Shown in pieces: positions 47,078 through 55,649 of a stretch of 64,000 nt of DNA; position 1 is the stretch's first letter, and each line of letters starts with the position of its first letter. This stretch comes from Streptomyces composti (lineage in GTDB: Bacteria > Actinomycetota > Actinomycetes > Streptomycetales > Streptomycetaceae). The notes under the pieces were generated by a model that saw only the letters and a list, made by a program, of their open reading frames with translations, had not been told where the DNA came from and made no database searches. The DNA lies in contig NZ_JAATEM010000009.1 of NCBI RefSeq assembly GCF_012034205.1, forward strand, positions 121,123 to 185,122, read 5' to 3'. The position numbers were made by a program, and so were the translations under genes.

Positions 47078-47755
47078 TCAAGTCGGCGCGTCTGCGCGGG
47101 ATCTGGCCACCTCGTGCCAGTGCAGCGTGCGGTCGCACCAGCGGTCGAGCAGTGTCCGGTCGTGGCCGACGGCGAGCAGTGCCGCGCCCGTCTCCCGCCG
47201 GTACCGCTCGACGGCGGCGACCAGTGCGGCCGTGGTGGAGGCGTCCAGCATGGCGGTCATCTCGTCGCACACCAGGATGCGCGGGCGGAGCACCAGGGCG
47301 CGTGCCAGGCAGGCGCGTTGCAGCTGCCCGTCGCTGACCTCGTGGGGGCGCCGGGTCAGCAGGTCGGGGGTCAGTCCGGTCGCCTCGGCGAGTTCGGTCA
47401 CGCGGCCGGGGATCTGGTCGCGGCGGCCGGTGGCGCGCAGCGGCTCGGCGATCAGGTCGGCGAGGCGCAGCCGGGGGTCGGCGGCGAGGCGGGGCTGCTG
47501 GAAGACCACGCCGAAGGCGGTGCGCTGCTCGCGGGGGGCGCGGTGGCGCCAGCGGCGGACGGGTGTGCCGTCGAGGAGGAGGGTGCCCGCGTCGGGGCGG
47601 TGCAGGAGCGCGGCGACCCGCGCGAGGGTGGACTTGCCGCAGCCGCTGGGGCCGAGCAGGCCGAGGGCCTGGCCGGGGGCGAGGGTCAGGGAGGCCTCCC
47701 GGACGACGGGGGCGCGCCGGTCGTATCCGGCGGTGACGGAGCGCAGTTCAAGCAC
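47078..47755 (-). CDS. nikE: Nickel/peptide-type ABC transporter ATPase (NikE-like)
   Basis: 225-residue ATPase: Walker A LGPSGCGKSTLARVA, Q-loop FGVVFQQPRLAADP, signature EVSDGQLQRACLARAL (the usual LSGGQ is altered to VSDGQ), Walker B RILVCDEMTAMLD, H-loop AVGHD. Short, lacking the C-terminal oligopeptide-transporter tail. GTG 47755 overlaps the nikD stop. Last gene of nikABCDE. The nickel assignment comes from the Nur-box-like site upstream of the operon and the neighbouring hydrogenase; the fold alone cannot separate nickel from oligopeptide transport. Confidence 0.83.
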   Translation of the reverse strand: MLELRSVTAGYDRRAPVVREASLTLAPGQALGLLGPSGCGKSTLARVAALLHRPDAGTLLLDGTPVRRWRHRAPREQRTAFGVVFQQPRLAADPRLRLADLIAEPLRATGRRDQIPGRVTELAEATGLTPDLLTRRPHEVSDGQLQRACLARALVLRPRILVCDEMTAMLDASTTAALVAAVERYRRETGAALLAVGHDRTLLDRWCDRTLHWHEVARSRADAPT

Positions 47756-48737
47756 GGGCGTTCTCCGGGGTGGCGGCCGGGACCGGAGGGCGGACCGGGT
47801 GGTGGCAGGCGACGGAGCCGGCCAGCGGCGGGAGTTCGGTGCAGGAGGTGTCGGCGCGCGGGCAGCGGGGGGCGAAGGCGCAGCCGGCGGGGAGGTCGCC
47901 GAGTTCCGGGGGCAGGCCGGGAATGGGGGTGAAGGCACGGTCGGGCAGGGCGTCCAGCAGGCCCCGGCTGTAGGGGTGGCGGGGTCCTGGGGTGCCGAAG
48001 AAGGCCGCGGCGTCGGCGAGTTCGACGATGCGTCCGGCGTACATCACGGCCACCCGGTCGGCGATGCGCTCGGCCGCGGCCAGGTCGTGGGTGATCATCA
48101 GCAGGGCGCGGTCGCGGTCGGCTTCGATATGGCGGCGCAGTTCGTCGACGGTGCGTTCGACCAGGGGGCGGTCGAGGCCGGTGGTGGGTTCGTCGGCGAG
48201 CAGCAGGGGCGGGTCGCCGGCCAGAGCCAGGGCGGTGGCGGCGCGCTGGGCGAGGCCGCCGGAGAGCTGGTGCGGGTGGCGGTCGAGGTGGTCGGGCGGG
48301 AAGGCGGCCCGCTGTGCGGCCCGCTCCGCGGCCTCGCGCAGGGCCGCTCTTCCGCGTACGCCGGTGAGTTCGGCGAGCGTCTCCTCCAGCTGGGAGCGGA
48401 CGGTGCGTAGGGGGGTGAGGTGGGCTGCGGGGCTCTGCGGGATCAGGCCGATCCGGCGGCCCCGCACGGTGCGGGCCAGGGTGCGCTCGCCGGCGGTGAG
48501 CAGGTCGAGGTCGCCGAGGCGGGCGCTGCCCGCGGTCTCGGTGTTGGCGGGAAGCAGCCCGAGCAGGGCGGAGGCGAGCACGGACTTGCCGCAGCCGCTC
48601 TCCCCGATCAGGGCGAGGCACTCCCCTGATGCCACCTCGAAGCGGGCGTCGGTGACGGCGGCGATGCGCCGGCCGCCCGGCATCAGGAACCGCACGGACA
48701 GGCCTCGCACGGTGAGGAGGGGGCCGGGCCGGGTCAC
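47748..48737 (-). CDS. nikD: Nickel/peptide-type ABC transporter ATPase (NikD-like)
   Basis: 329 residues: Walker A GESGCGKSVLASALLG, Q-loop IGLIPQSPAAHLTP, signature LSGGLAQRAATALALA, Walker B PLLLADEPTTGLD, H-loop LMITHDLAAAERIAD. C-terminal Opp/Dpp extension with RHPYSRGLLDALPDRAFTPI and a cysteine cluster (CAFAPRCPRADTSC). GTG 48737 overlaps the nikC stop. Partner of NikE in a heterodimer. Confidence 0.85.
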   Translation of the reverse strand: MTRPGPLLTVRGLSVRFLMPGGRRIAAVTDARFEVASGECLALIGESGCGKSVLASALLGLLPANTETAGSARLGDLDLLTAGERTLARTVRGRRIGLIPQSPAAHLTPLRTVRSQLEETLAELTGVRGRAALREAAERAAQRAAFPPDHLDRHPHQLSGGLAQRAATALALAGDPPLLLADEPTTGLDRPLVERTVDELRRHIEADRDRALLMITHDLAAAERIADRVAVMYAGRIVELADAAAFFGTPGPRHPYSRGLLDALPDRAFTPIPGLPPELGDLPAGCAFAPRCPRADTSCTELPPLAGSVACHHPVRPPVPAATPENARA

Positions 48738-49621
48738 AGCATCAGCTCCGATCGGCGTCGTGGGTTGATCCGTTCCCGCCAGACGCCGGCGAGGCCCGCG
48801 ACGGCCAGGGTGGGGACGACGAGGAAGAGGCCGGGGAAGAGGGTCGGCCACCAGTCGCCGGCGAGCAGGGAGCCGCGGGCGGTCTGGATGAGGGTGCCGA
48901 GGCTGGCGGTGTGGGTGGGCAGGCCCAGGCCGAGGAAGGACAGGGCCGATTCGTGCCACATGGCGTGCGGCACCATCAGGACGGCGGCCAGCCCCGCCTG
49001 GGGCAGCACGCCGGGCAGCAGGTGCCGTACCGCGACCCGCCACCGGGAGGCCCCGCCGGAGACGGCGGCGTCGATGCAGGGGCGGGAGCGCAGGGAGAGG
49101 ATCTCGGCGCGGACGATGCGGGCGGTGGACAGCCAGTGGGTGAGGGCGACGGAGATCACCACGGGCCAGACGCCGGGCCGGAACATGGCCACGATGAAGA
49201 CGCCGAGGAGCAGATGCGGCACCGAGGCCACGGCGTCGACGAGCCGCATCACGGCGCGGTCGGTGCGGCCGCCGAGGGCTCCGGCGGTGGCGCCGACCGC
49301 GGTGCCGATGACGGTGGCGGTGAGCGCGGCGACCACGCCGACGAGGAGGGACACCCTGAGTCCGTAGACGCAGCGCAGCAGCAGGTCCCTGCCGACGTCG
49401 TCGGTGCCGAAGGGGTGGGCCCAGGTGGGCGGCTGGAGCTTGGCGGCGAGGTCGACGGCCTGCTGGTCGAGCTGGGCCAGCGGGGGCACCAGGAGCACGG
49501 CGAGGACGGTCACGCCCATCAGGGCCGCGGAGACGCGCAGGCGCAGGGTGTGGGTGGAGCGGCGGGCGGTGCCGTGCGGCCGCCACACCGCCCCGGCGGT
49601 GGTGTCAGCCATGGCGATCAC
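48734..49621 (-). CDS. nikC: Nickel/peptide-type ABC permease (NikC/DppC-like)
   Basis: 295 residues, about six membrane segments. PTWAHPFGTDDVGRDLLLRC is the DppC/NikC hallmark. The EAA-like loop reads CIDAAVSGGASRWRVAVRHLLP. GTG 49621 overlaps the nikB stop; an ATG at 49612 (MADTTAGAVW) is an equally reasonable start. Forms the channel with NikB. Confidence 0.86.
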   Translation of the reverse strand: MIAMADTTAGAVWRPHGTARRSTHTLRLRVSAALMGVTVLAVLLVPPLAQLDQQAVDLAAKLQPPTWAHPFGTDDVGRDLLLRCVYGLRVSLLVGVVAALTATVIGTAVGATAGALGGRTDRAVMRLVDAVASVPHLLLGVFIVAMFRPGVWPVVISVALTHWLSTARIVRAEILSLRSRPCIDAAVSGGASRWRVAVRHLLPGVLPQAGLAAVLMVPHAMWHESALSFLGLGLPTHTASLGTLIQTARGSLLAGDWWPTLFPGLFLVVPTLAVAGLAGVWRERINPRRRSELML

Positions 49622-50667
49622 ATCTCACTGAGCTTCACCCTCGGGTCGGTCAGTCCGTACAGCAGGTCGGCGAGCAGGTTTCCGGCGAGGACGGCGGCGG
49701 TGGCGAGCGTGGTGAGCGCGGCCAGCAGCGGGAAGTCGACGGCGGTGGCGGCGGTGACGGTGGCCGCGGCGATGCCGGGCCAGCTGAAGACCGTCTCCAC
49801 CAGCAGGGCTCCGGTGATGAGTTCGGGGACGCGGGAGCCGATGAGGGTCAGCACGGGCAGCAGCCCGGAGCGCAGGGCGTGGCCGAGCAGCACGGTGCGC
49901 TCGGCGAGGCCGCGGGCCCGGGCGCCGCGTACGGGGTCCTCGGCGAGTGCGTCGCCGACGCCCTGGCGGACGTAGAGGGTGAACCAGGGCAGCTGGGAGA
50001 CGGCGAGGACGCCGGCGGGCAGCAGCACGTGGCGCAGCACCTGCTGCGCGGTGACCTGTTCGCTCGCGGTGTCGGTGAGCCCGCCGGCCGGCAGCACGTC
50101 CAGTTTCAGGGCGAACAGCCAGATGGCGAGCAGCGCGATCCAGAAGACGGGCGCGGCCTCCAGCGTGTAGGCGAGGGAGGTGACCGTCCGGTCGGTGGGG
50201 GAGCCGGGGCGGCGGGCCGCGAGGACGCCGAGGAGGGTGCCGAGCAGCACCGCGGCGGTGAACGCCACCGCGCACAGCAGCGTGGACCACACCAGGCGTT
50301 CGCCGATCACCTCGGCGACCGGCTGGCGCATCACGGCCGAGTGGCCGAGGTCTCCGGTGACCGCGCCGGTCAGCCAGTCCCACCAGCGGGCGGTGAACGG
50401 CCGGTCCACGCCGAGGTTCTCCCGCAGCCGGTCCAGGGTCTCCTGGTCGGCGCCGAGCGCGGCGGTGCCCGCGTACGCCTTGACCGGGTCGAACGGGGAG
50501 GCGGCGGCGACGGCGAACACACCGAAGGTGACGACGAGGAGGACCGGCACGGCGTGCAGAGCCCGCCGTGCCACCAGCCGGCCCATGTCGCTCCAGGGCA
50601 GCCGCGCCGCGCGCGGTCGTGGCGGCCCGGGCGCGGAGGGCTTCTCGGTCGCGGTGGTCTCGGTCAC
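49618..50667 (-). CDS. nikB: Nickel/peptide-type ABC permease (NikB/DppB-like)
   Basis: 349 residues with a hydrophilic N-terminal 35 residues rich in Thr/Pro, then six membrane segments. RENLGVDRPFTARWWDWLTG and GDLGHSAVMRQPVAEVIGERL are family marks, and RGARARGLAERTVLLGHALR is the ATPase-contact loop. GTG 50667 overlaps the nikA stop (GTGA), so binding protein and channel are translationally coupled. Confidence 0.86.
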   Translation of the reverse strand: MTETTATEKPSAPGPPRPRAARLPWSDMGRLVARRALHAVPVLLVVTFGVFAVAAASPFDPVKAYAGTAALGADQETLDRLRENLGVDRPFTARWWDWLTGAVTGDLGHSAVMRQPVAEVIGERLVWSTLLCAVAFTAAVLLGTLLGVLAARRPGSPTDRTVTSLAYTLEAAPVFWIALLAIWLFALKLDVLPAGGLTDTASEQVTAQQVLRHVLLPAGVLAVSQLPWFTLYVRQGVGDALAEDPVRGARARGLAERTVLLGHALRSGLLPVLTLIGSRVPELITGALLVETVFSWPGIAAATVTAATAVDFPLLAALTTLATAAVLAGNLLADLLYGLTDPRVKLSEM

Positions 50668-52262
50668 TTCTTGGGCCGCCAGTCCTCGATGTTCCACCAG
50701 GGGCCGCTGGCGAAGCCGTGCTCGTGCGGTTCGACCTGGGTCGTCAGGTCCCGCCAGCGGTCGGCGAGGACGTAGAGGTGGTCGATGTGGGTGAGGAAGG
50801 TGTAGCCGGGGTCCTTCACCAGCTCGCGCTGGAGGGTGTCGTAGGCGGCCTTGCGGTCGGCGCGGTCCTGGCTGCGGCGGCCGGTCTCGAGGGCCTTGTC
50901 GACGGCCGGGTTGTCGTAGCGGGCCATGTTGTTGAAGCCGTCGCCGGCGAGCGAGGAGTGCAGCATGGTGTAGAGGCCGAAGTCGGGGTCGCCGGTGCTG
51001 CCGAAGCCGGCGAGGACCGCGTCGTGCTTCATGCGGGGCTCGATGACCTCCCAGCCGGCGCTCTCCACCGTCACGTCGATACCGGCCTGCTTGGCGTCGG
51101 AGGCGTAGGCGAGGGCGTGGTCCTGGCGGACCTTGTCGCCGGCCGGGTAGTAGAGCGTGAAGGCGGCGCGGCGGCCGTCCTTGGCCCGGATGCCGTCCTT
51201 GCCCGCCTTCCAGCCGGCCCGGTCCAGGATCTTCTTCGCGCGCTCGAGGTCGCGGGGCCGGTCGATGCCCTTGGCGTAGAAGGGGTCGTCCAGCGGCAGC
51301 GGGCCGTAGGCGGGGCGGCCGGCGCCGTCGAGGATCTTCTCCACCATGGCCTCGCGGTCGACGGCGAGGTCGAGGGCGCGGCGGATCGCGCGGTCGCCGG
51401 TGACCTCGTTAGCGGTGGGGAGGGTGACGACGCGGACGTCGTAGGAGGTGGCCTCGTAGGTCTTCTTGCCGTCGTCGTCGCGGAACCCGGCGGCGAGGTT
51501 GGGCGGCAGGACCGCGCCGTCGAGGTCGCCGGAGCGCAGCCGGGTGGCACGGACGTCGTCGTCGGCGATGATCGCCACGGTGAGCTTCTTCACCTCGGGC
51601 TCGCCGCCCCAGTAGTGCGGGTTGGCCTTGAAGGTGAGCTTCTCGCCCTTGCTCCAGCCGGCGAGGACGTACGGTCCGGTGCCGACCGGCTCGGTGCTGA
51701 AGGAGCCGGTGTTGGGGTTCTGCCGGCCCGCGATGTGCTCGGGGACGATGGGCAGCACGGTGCGGGCGGCGAACGCGGCGTAGGGGTACTTGAGCCTGAA
51801 GACGACCTGGTGCTCGCCCCGGGCGCGGACGTCCTCGATGGCGTCCAGCTCGCTCTTGGCGGGGTTGTTGGTCCTGTCGTCGAGGACGGTCTTGTACGTG
51901 TAGACCACGTCGTCGGCGGTGAGGGGTTCGCCGTCGCTGAAGGTGACGCCGTCGCGCAGGGTGTAGGTGTAGGTGCGTCCGCCGTCGGTGATCCGGGGCA
52001 GCGCCTTGGCGAGGGCGGGCTTGAGCCGCATGTCGGCGCCGCGGGCGAGCAGCCCGTCGAAGATCTTGGAGTTGCCGTCCTTGCCGTAGCCGAGGAGCGG
52101 GTTGAGGGTGTCGGGCTCGGTGGCGACACCGATCACCACGGAGTCGGCGGAGGCACCGGCGTCCGCCGCGCCGCCGCCCGGTGCCGAGCAGGCGGCGAGC
52201 GCGCCGGCCAGCGCCGCGGCGAGTGCGGCACGTGTCGTTCGTCGGGCCCGTCGGGTCGTCAT
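50664..52262 (-). CDS. nikA: Nickel-binding lipoprotein (NikA/OppA family)
   Basis: Extracytoplasmic binding protein of about 532 residues. Signal MTTRRARRTTRAALAAALAG ends in lipobox LAAC. The family-5 solute-binding fold shows VATEPDTLNPLLGYGKDGNS, TLRDGVTFSDGEPLTADDVVY and FKANPHYWGG. ATG 52262 has AGAGG five bases upstream; earlier in-frame starts are disfavoured. First gene of the operon. A TTGCAT-N5-TTGCAG repeat 70-90 bp upstream matches the nickel regulator Nur's site, which supports nickel over peptides. Confidence 0.84.
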   Translation of the reverse strand: MTTRRARRTTRAALAAALAGALAACSAPGGGAADAGASADSVVIGVATEPDTLNPLLGYGKDGNSKIFDGLLARGADMRLKPALAKALPRITDGGRTYTYTLRDGVTFSDGEPLTADDVVYTYKTVLDDRTNNPAKSELDAIEDVRARGEHQVVFRLKYPYAAFAARTVLPIVPEHIAGRQNPNTGSFSTEPVGTGPYVLAGWSKGEKLTFKANPHYWGGEPEVKKLTVAIIADDDVRATRLRSGDLDGAVLPPNLAAGFRDDDGKKTYEATSYDVRVVTLPTANEVTGDRAIRRALDLAVDREAMVEKILDGAGRPAYGPLPLDDPFYAKGIDRPRDLERAKKILDRAGWKAGKDGIRAKDGRRAAFTLYYPAGDKVRQDHALAYASDAKQAGIDVTVESAGWEVIEPRMKHDAVLAGFGSTGDPDFGLYTMLHSSLAGDGFNNMARYDNPAVDKALETGRRSQDRADRKAAYDTLQRELVKDPGYTFLTHIDHLYVLADRWRDLTTQVEPHEHGFASGPWWNIEDWRPKK

Positions 52263-52333
52263 CGAACCTCTCATCACTGTGGCGTGCGGCCTGCGCACGC
52301 TCCTGCTGCATGACTGTCGCCTGAAAATCGTTG

Positions 52334-52350
52334 TTGCATATTAGTTGCAG
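52334..52350 (-). promoter_or_regulatory. Nur-box-like site upstream of nikA
   Basis: TTGCAT-N5-TTGCAG on the plus strand; read on the minus strand CTGCAA-CTAAT-ATGCAA. The Streptomyces Nur (nickel-responsive Fur-family repressor) box is tTGCaa-N5-ttGCAA, so 10 of 12 specified positions agree. It lies 72-88 bp before the nikA start, in the right place for nickel repression. Confidence 0.65.
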
Positions 52351-52504
52351 CAAGAGGCTGCCCATGACAGCGGGTGCTCAGTCCTGTGGTGCGGCGGGCC
52401 GTGCGCATGGGGGGTGGACCCGCAGGTGTGCGCCGGGTCGCGAGCCGCCGGGCGCCGGTGCGCGCCCCCGGTGGCGGCTTGTCACCGGACGGTGACGCGA
52501 ACTA

Positions 52505-52680
52505 CTGTCACCACGCCTTGGTGACGGGAAACCGGTGTGATGCCGGTGCGGCCCTCGCCACTGTGATCGGGAAGTCCGGCTCCGGTCCTCACGGACAGCC
52601 ACTGGGTCTTTCGGGACCCGGGAAGGCGGAGCACGGGCGGTGGTACCCGTCAGCCAGGAGACCGGCCAAGGCACGTCAAC
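52505..52680 (+). ncRNA. Cobalamin (B12) riboswitch
   Basis: Upstream of cbiM. The conserved core is readable in order: GGTGACGGGAAACCGGTGTG, TGCCGGTGCGGCC, the B12-box neighbourhood CTCGCCACTGTGATCGGGAA, a variable arm, the AGCCACTGGGTC segment, and the closing GTCAGCCAGGAGACCGGCC. This is the canonical class-I layout. Adenosylcobalamin binding should shut off the transporter, which marks it as a cobalt rather than nickel importer. Boundaries are approximate. Confidence 0.93.
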
Positions 52681-52714
52681 CATCCACGAGGTGCTGGAGA
52701 GGGTCTGCTGAGCC

Positions 52715-53422
52715 ATGCACATAGCCGAGGGTTTTCTGCCTCCGGCGCACGCGGTCGCCTGGGGCGCCGCGGCGGCGCCGTTCGTGATCCACGGAGCCCG
52801 GTCGCTCATCCGTGAGGTGAGGGAACACCCCGAGAGCACGCTGCTGCTCGGCGCGTCGGGGGCCTTCACCTTCGTTCTGTCGGCGCTGAAACTGCCCTCG
52901 GTGACCGGGAGTTGCTCCCACCCCACCGGTACCGGGCTCGGCGCGATCCTGTTCCGGCCGCCGGTGATGGCGGTGCTGGGCACCATCACCCTGCTGTTCC
53001 AGTCGCTGCTGCTCGCCCACGGCGGGCTGACCACGCTGGGCGCCAACGTGTTCTCCATGGCGGTCGTCGGGCCCTGGGCCGGGTACGCCGTGTACCGGCT
53101 GCTGCGGCGCTACGACGTGCCGCTGATGGCCGCCGTGTTCTGCGGCGCGTTCCTCGCCGACCTGTCGACGTACTGCGTGACCACCGTGCAACTCGCGCTG
53201 GCCTTCCCCGACCCGGGCAGCGGATTCCTGGGCGCGCTCGGCAAGTTCGGCTCCATCTTCGCGGTGACGCAGATCCCGCTGGCGGTCAGCGAGGGGCTGC
53301 TGACCGTGCTGGTGATGCGGCTGCTGGTGCAGTCCAGCAAGGGTGAACTGACCCGGCTGGGCGTGCTGGTCGCCGGCGCGGCGTCCGCCCGCGCCGGGGA
53401 GCGGAAGGCGGTGGCCCGGTGA
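52715..53422 (+). CDS. cbiM: Cobalt ECF transporter substrate-specificity subunit CbiM
   Basis: Membrane protein of 235 residues that binds Co(II). The N-terminus [20 protein letters not shown] supplies the metal ligands Met1 and His2, and [20 protein letters not shown] carries the third histidine. About seven membrane segments. First gene after the B12 riboswitch; a modest AGAGGG site is 10-15 bases upstream. Overlaps cbiN by 4 bp. Confidence 0.95.
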   Translation: MHIAEGFLPPAHAVAWGAAAAPFVIHGARSLIREVREHPESTLLLGASGAFTFVLSALKLPSVTGSCSHPTGTGLGAILFRPPVMAVLGTITLLFQSLLLAHGGLTTLGANVFSMAVVGPWAGYAVYRLLRRYDVPLMAAVFCGAFLADLSTYCVTTVQLALAFPDPGSGFLGALGKFGSIFAVTQIPLAVSEGLLTVLVMRLLVQSSKGELTRLGVLVAGAASARAGERKAVAR

Positions 53423-53799
53423 AGCGCAGCACCCGGATCAACCTGCTGCTGCTGCTCGCGGTGGCCGCGCTCGCGGTGCTGCCGCTGGTGCTCGGGCTCG
53501 GCGACCACAAGGAGGAGCCGTTCGCCGGGGCGGACGGTGAGGCGGAGACCGCGATCACCGAGCTGGACCCCGGCTACGAGCCGTGGTTCTCCCCGCTGTA
53601 CGAGCCTCCGTCCGGTGAGATCGAGTCGGCCCTGTTCGCCCTGCAGGCCGCCATCGGCGCCGGGGTTCTCGCCTACTACTTCGGTCTGCGGCGGGGCCGC
53701 CGCCAGGGCGAGGCCAGGGCGCTGGCCCGCACCGAACCGGAGCACGGGCCCGCGGGCGAGGGGGCCGGCGACGAGTCCGCGTCCCGGCCGCGGAGCTGA
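53419..53799 (+). CDS. cbiN: Cobalt ECF transporter small subunit CbiN
   Basis: 126 residues, two membrane spans: [20 protein letters not shown] and [20 protein letters not shown], with the extracytoplasmic loop [24 protein letters not shown] typical of CbiN. A charged C-terminal tail of about 30 residues. GTG start overlaps the cbiM stop. Helps CbiM load metal. Confidence 0.93.
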   Translation: MKRSTRINLLLLLAVAALAVLPLVLGLGDHKEEPFAGADGEAETAITELDPGYEPWFSPLYEPPSGEIESALFALQAAIGAGVLAYYFGLRRGRRQGEARALARTEPEHGPAGEGAGDESASRPRS

Positions 53800-53805
53800 C
53801 CGCAC

Positions 53806-54555
53806 GTGCTGCCGATCGACGCGGCGGCGCACGGCAGCCGCTGGCGCCGCCGCCATCCCCTGGACAAGGCGGTGCTGGGGCTCGGCCTGACGGTGCTGGC
53901 GATCTCGCTCCCGCCGTGGCCGGGCGCGGCACTGGTGACCGCGACCGCGCTCGCCGTGCTGCTGGGTCCCGCGGGCGTGCCGGCGCGGCGGCTGTGGCGC
54001 GCCTACCGGGTGCCGCTGGGCTTCTGTGTCACCGGGGCGCTGACCCTGCTGGTGCAGGTGGGCGGGCCCGGCGGCCTCCTGGCACTCGCCGACGACGGGC
54101 CGCTGCGCGCCGGGGAGTTGCTGCTGCGCACCTCGGCCGCCTCGCTGGGCGTGCTGCTGTTCGCCTTCACCACCCCCATGTCCGATCTGCTGCCCCGCCT
54201 GGTCCGGGCCGGGGTGCCGGCGCCGCTGGTGGACGTGGCGCTGGTGACGTACCGCATGAGTTTCCTGCTGCTCGACTCGGTGCGGCGGATCAGCACGGCG
54301 CAGGCGGCCCGGCTGGGGCACACCACCCGCGCGGCCACCTGGCGTTCGCTCGGCGGTCTCGGCGCCACCGCGTTCGTCCGGTCCTTCGACCGGGCGGCCC
54401 GGCTGCAGGCGGGGCTCGCCGGGCGCGGCTACGACGGCACCCTGCGGGTGCTGGTCCCCGAGGCGCGCGTCTCCGTCCGCTTCACAACCGCGAGCCTCGC
54501 CCTGCTGGGGGCGCTGACCGCCCTCACCCTCGTCCTGGAAAGGCCCCTGTCGTGA
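53806..54555 (+). CDS. cbiQ: Cobalt ECF transporter transmembrane coupling subunit CbiQ
   Basis: 249 residues, about five membrane segments. The ATPase-contact region shows RISTAQAARLGHTTRAATWR and SFDRAARLQAGLAGRGYDGT, matching the A-R-G / E-R-G coupling helices of T components. GTG 53806 begins six bases after the cbiN stop. Overlaps cbiO. Confidence 0.93.
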   Translation: MLPIDAAAHGSRWRRRHPLDKAVLGLGLTVLAISLPPWPGAALVTATALAVLLGPAGVPARRLWRAYRVPLGFCVTGALTLLVQVGGPGGLLALADDGPLRAGELLLRTSAASLGVLLFAFTTPMSDLLPRLVRAGVPAPLVDVALVTYRMSFLLLDSVRRISTAQAARLGHTTRAATWRSLGGLGATAFVRSFDRAARLQAGLAGRGYDGTLRVLVPEARVSVRFTTASLALLGALTALTLVLERPLS

Positions 54556-55397
54556 CCGAACAGCCCCTGGTCGCCCTGCGGGGCGCGTCGTTCGCCTACG
54601 AGGACGGGCCGCTGGTGTTCAGCGGCCTCGACTTCGCCGTCCCCGGGGGCCGCGCGCTCGCGCTGCTGGGGCGCAACGGCAGCGGCAAGACCACGCTGAT
54701 GCGGCTGCTCAGCGGCGGACTGCGCCCGCTGCAGGGCGAGCTGACCGTGGAGGGCCGGCCGGTGCGGCACGACCGCAAGGGGCTGACCCGGCTGCGGACC
54801 ACGGTGCAGCTGGTGGTGCAGGACCCCGACGACCAGCTCTTCGCCGCGTCGGTCGGCCAGGACGTGTCCTTCGGGCCGCTGAACCTCGGCCTGCCGGACG
54901 AGGAGGTGCGCGCCCGGGTGTCCGAGGCACTGGACGCCCTCGACATATCCCACCTCGCCGACCGGCCCACCCATCTGCTGTCCTACGGGCAGCGCAAGCG
55001 CACCGCGATCGCGGGCGCCGTCGCCATGCGGCCGAAGGTGCTGATCCTGGACGAGCCGGCCGCCGGTCTCGATCCCGACGGCCAGGAGAGGCTGCTGGCC
55101 ACGCTCGGCCGGCTGCGGGCGGGCGGCACCACGGTGGTGATGGCCACCCACGACGTGGACCTCGCGCTGCGCTGGGCCGACGACGCCGCGCTGCTCATCC
55201 CCTCGGGTGTGCGCACCGGCCCGGCCGCTGAGCTGCTGGCCCGCACCGATGTGCTGGCGGAGGCGGGGCTGCGGCTGCCGTGGGGGGTCGCGGTGGGGCA
55301 GCTGCTGCGGGCACACGGGTGGCCGGTGGACGGGACCGGCCCCAGGACTCCGGAGGAGCTGGCCGCGCTCGCCGCGGCGCACGCCGGCGGCCGGTGA
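54552..55397 (+). CDS. cbiO: Cobalt ECF transporter ATPase CbiO
   Basis: 281 residues: Walker A LLGRNGSGKTTLMRLL, Q-loop LVVQDPDDQLFAASV (the DxDxQ form is typical of ECF ATPases), signature LSYGQRKRTAIAGAV, Walker B KVLILDEPAAGLD, H-loop VMATHDVDLAL. GTG 54552 overlaps the cbiQ stop. The C-terminal 60 residues contain a short extension (GTGPRTPEELAALAAAHAGG). Completes cbiMNQO; a hairpin follows. Confidence 0.95.
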   Translation: MTEQPLVALRGASFAYEDGPLVFSGLDFAVPGGRALALLGRNGSGKTTLMRLLSGGLRPLQGELTVEGRPVRHDRKGLTRLRTTVQLVVQDPDDQLFAASVGQDVSFGPLNLGLPDEEVRARVSEALDALDISHLADRPTHLLSYGQRKRTAIAGAVAMRPKVLILDEPAAGLDPDGQERLLATLGRLRAGGTTVVMATHDVDLALRWADDAALLIPSGVRTGPAAELLARTDVLAEAGLRLPWGVAVGQLLRAHGWPVDGTGPRTPEELAALAAAHAGGR

Positions 55398-55464
55398 GGG
55401 CGGGGGCCTCCGCGGGGACCTGTCGCGGGGACGTCCGCCGGGCCCTTCCCAGGGCCCTTGCGGC

Positions 55465-55506
55465 GGTTCCGGAACCCGGCATCTGCCGGTGCCGGGAACC
55501 GGAACC
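55465..55506 (+). terminator. Hairpin after cbiO
   Basis: 16-base arms GGTTCCGGAACCCGGC (55465-55480) and GCCGGGAACCGGAACC (55491-55506), 15 of 16 paired, 68 bp beyond the cbiO stop. Confidence 0.65.
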
Positions 55507-55557
55507 TCCCCCGTGGCTCCCCTCGCCCATGGTGCCCCCGTACCGGTCCCGGCCGCA

Positions 55558-55587
55558 TTGCCGGATTCCGGCAAGGTTCATTAGGGT
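55558..55587 (+). promoter_or_regulatory. Promoter with 17-bp palindrome over its -35, upstream of the PucR-type gene
   Basis: TTGCCGGATTCCGGCAA (55558-55574) is a perfect palindrome with 8-base arms and a single central T. Its first hexamer TTGCCG works as a -35 box, 18 bp before TAGGGT (55582-55587) as a -10. A regulator bound here would block polymerase. Confidence 0.6.
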
Positions 55588-55649
55588 CTGCATGCTGGTG
55601 TGAGGCCCGGGCGGCAACCGGCTCAGGAACACGGGGGCGGGGGAGCATC

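Noticed and set aside
53110..54321. 403-residue Gln/Arg-rich minus-strand frame
   Set aside because: Antisense shadow of cbiMNQ.
52715..55397. CbiMNQO as the nickel supplier of the hydrogenase
   Set aside because: The upstream cobalamin riboswitch and the CbiN-type small subunit point to cobalt. The Nur-type site belongs to the divergent operon.
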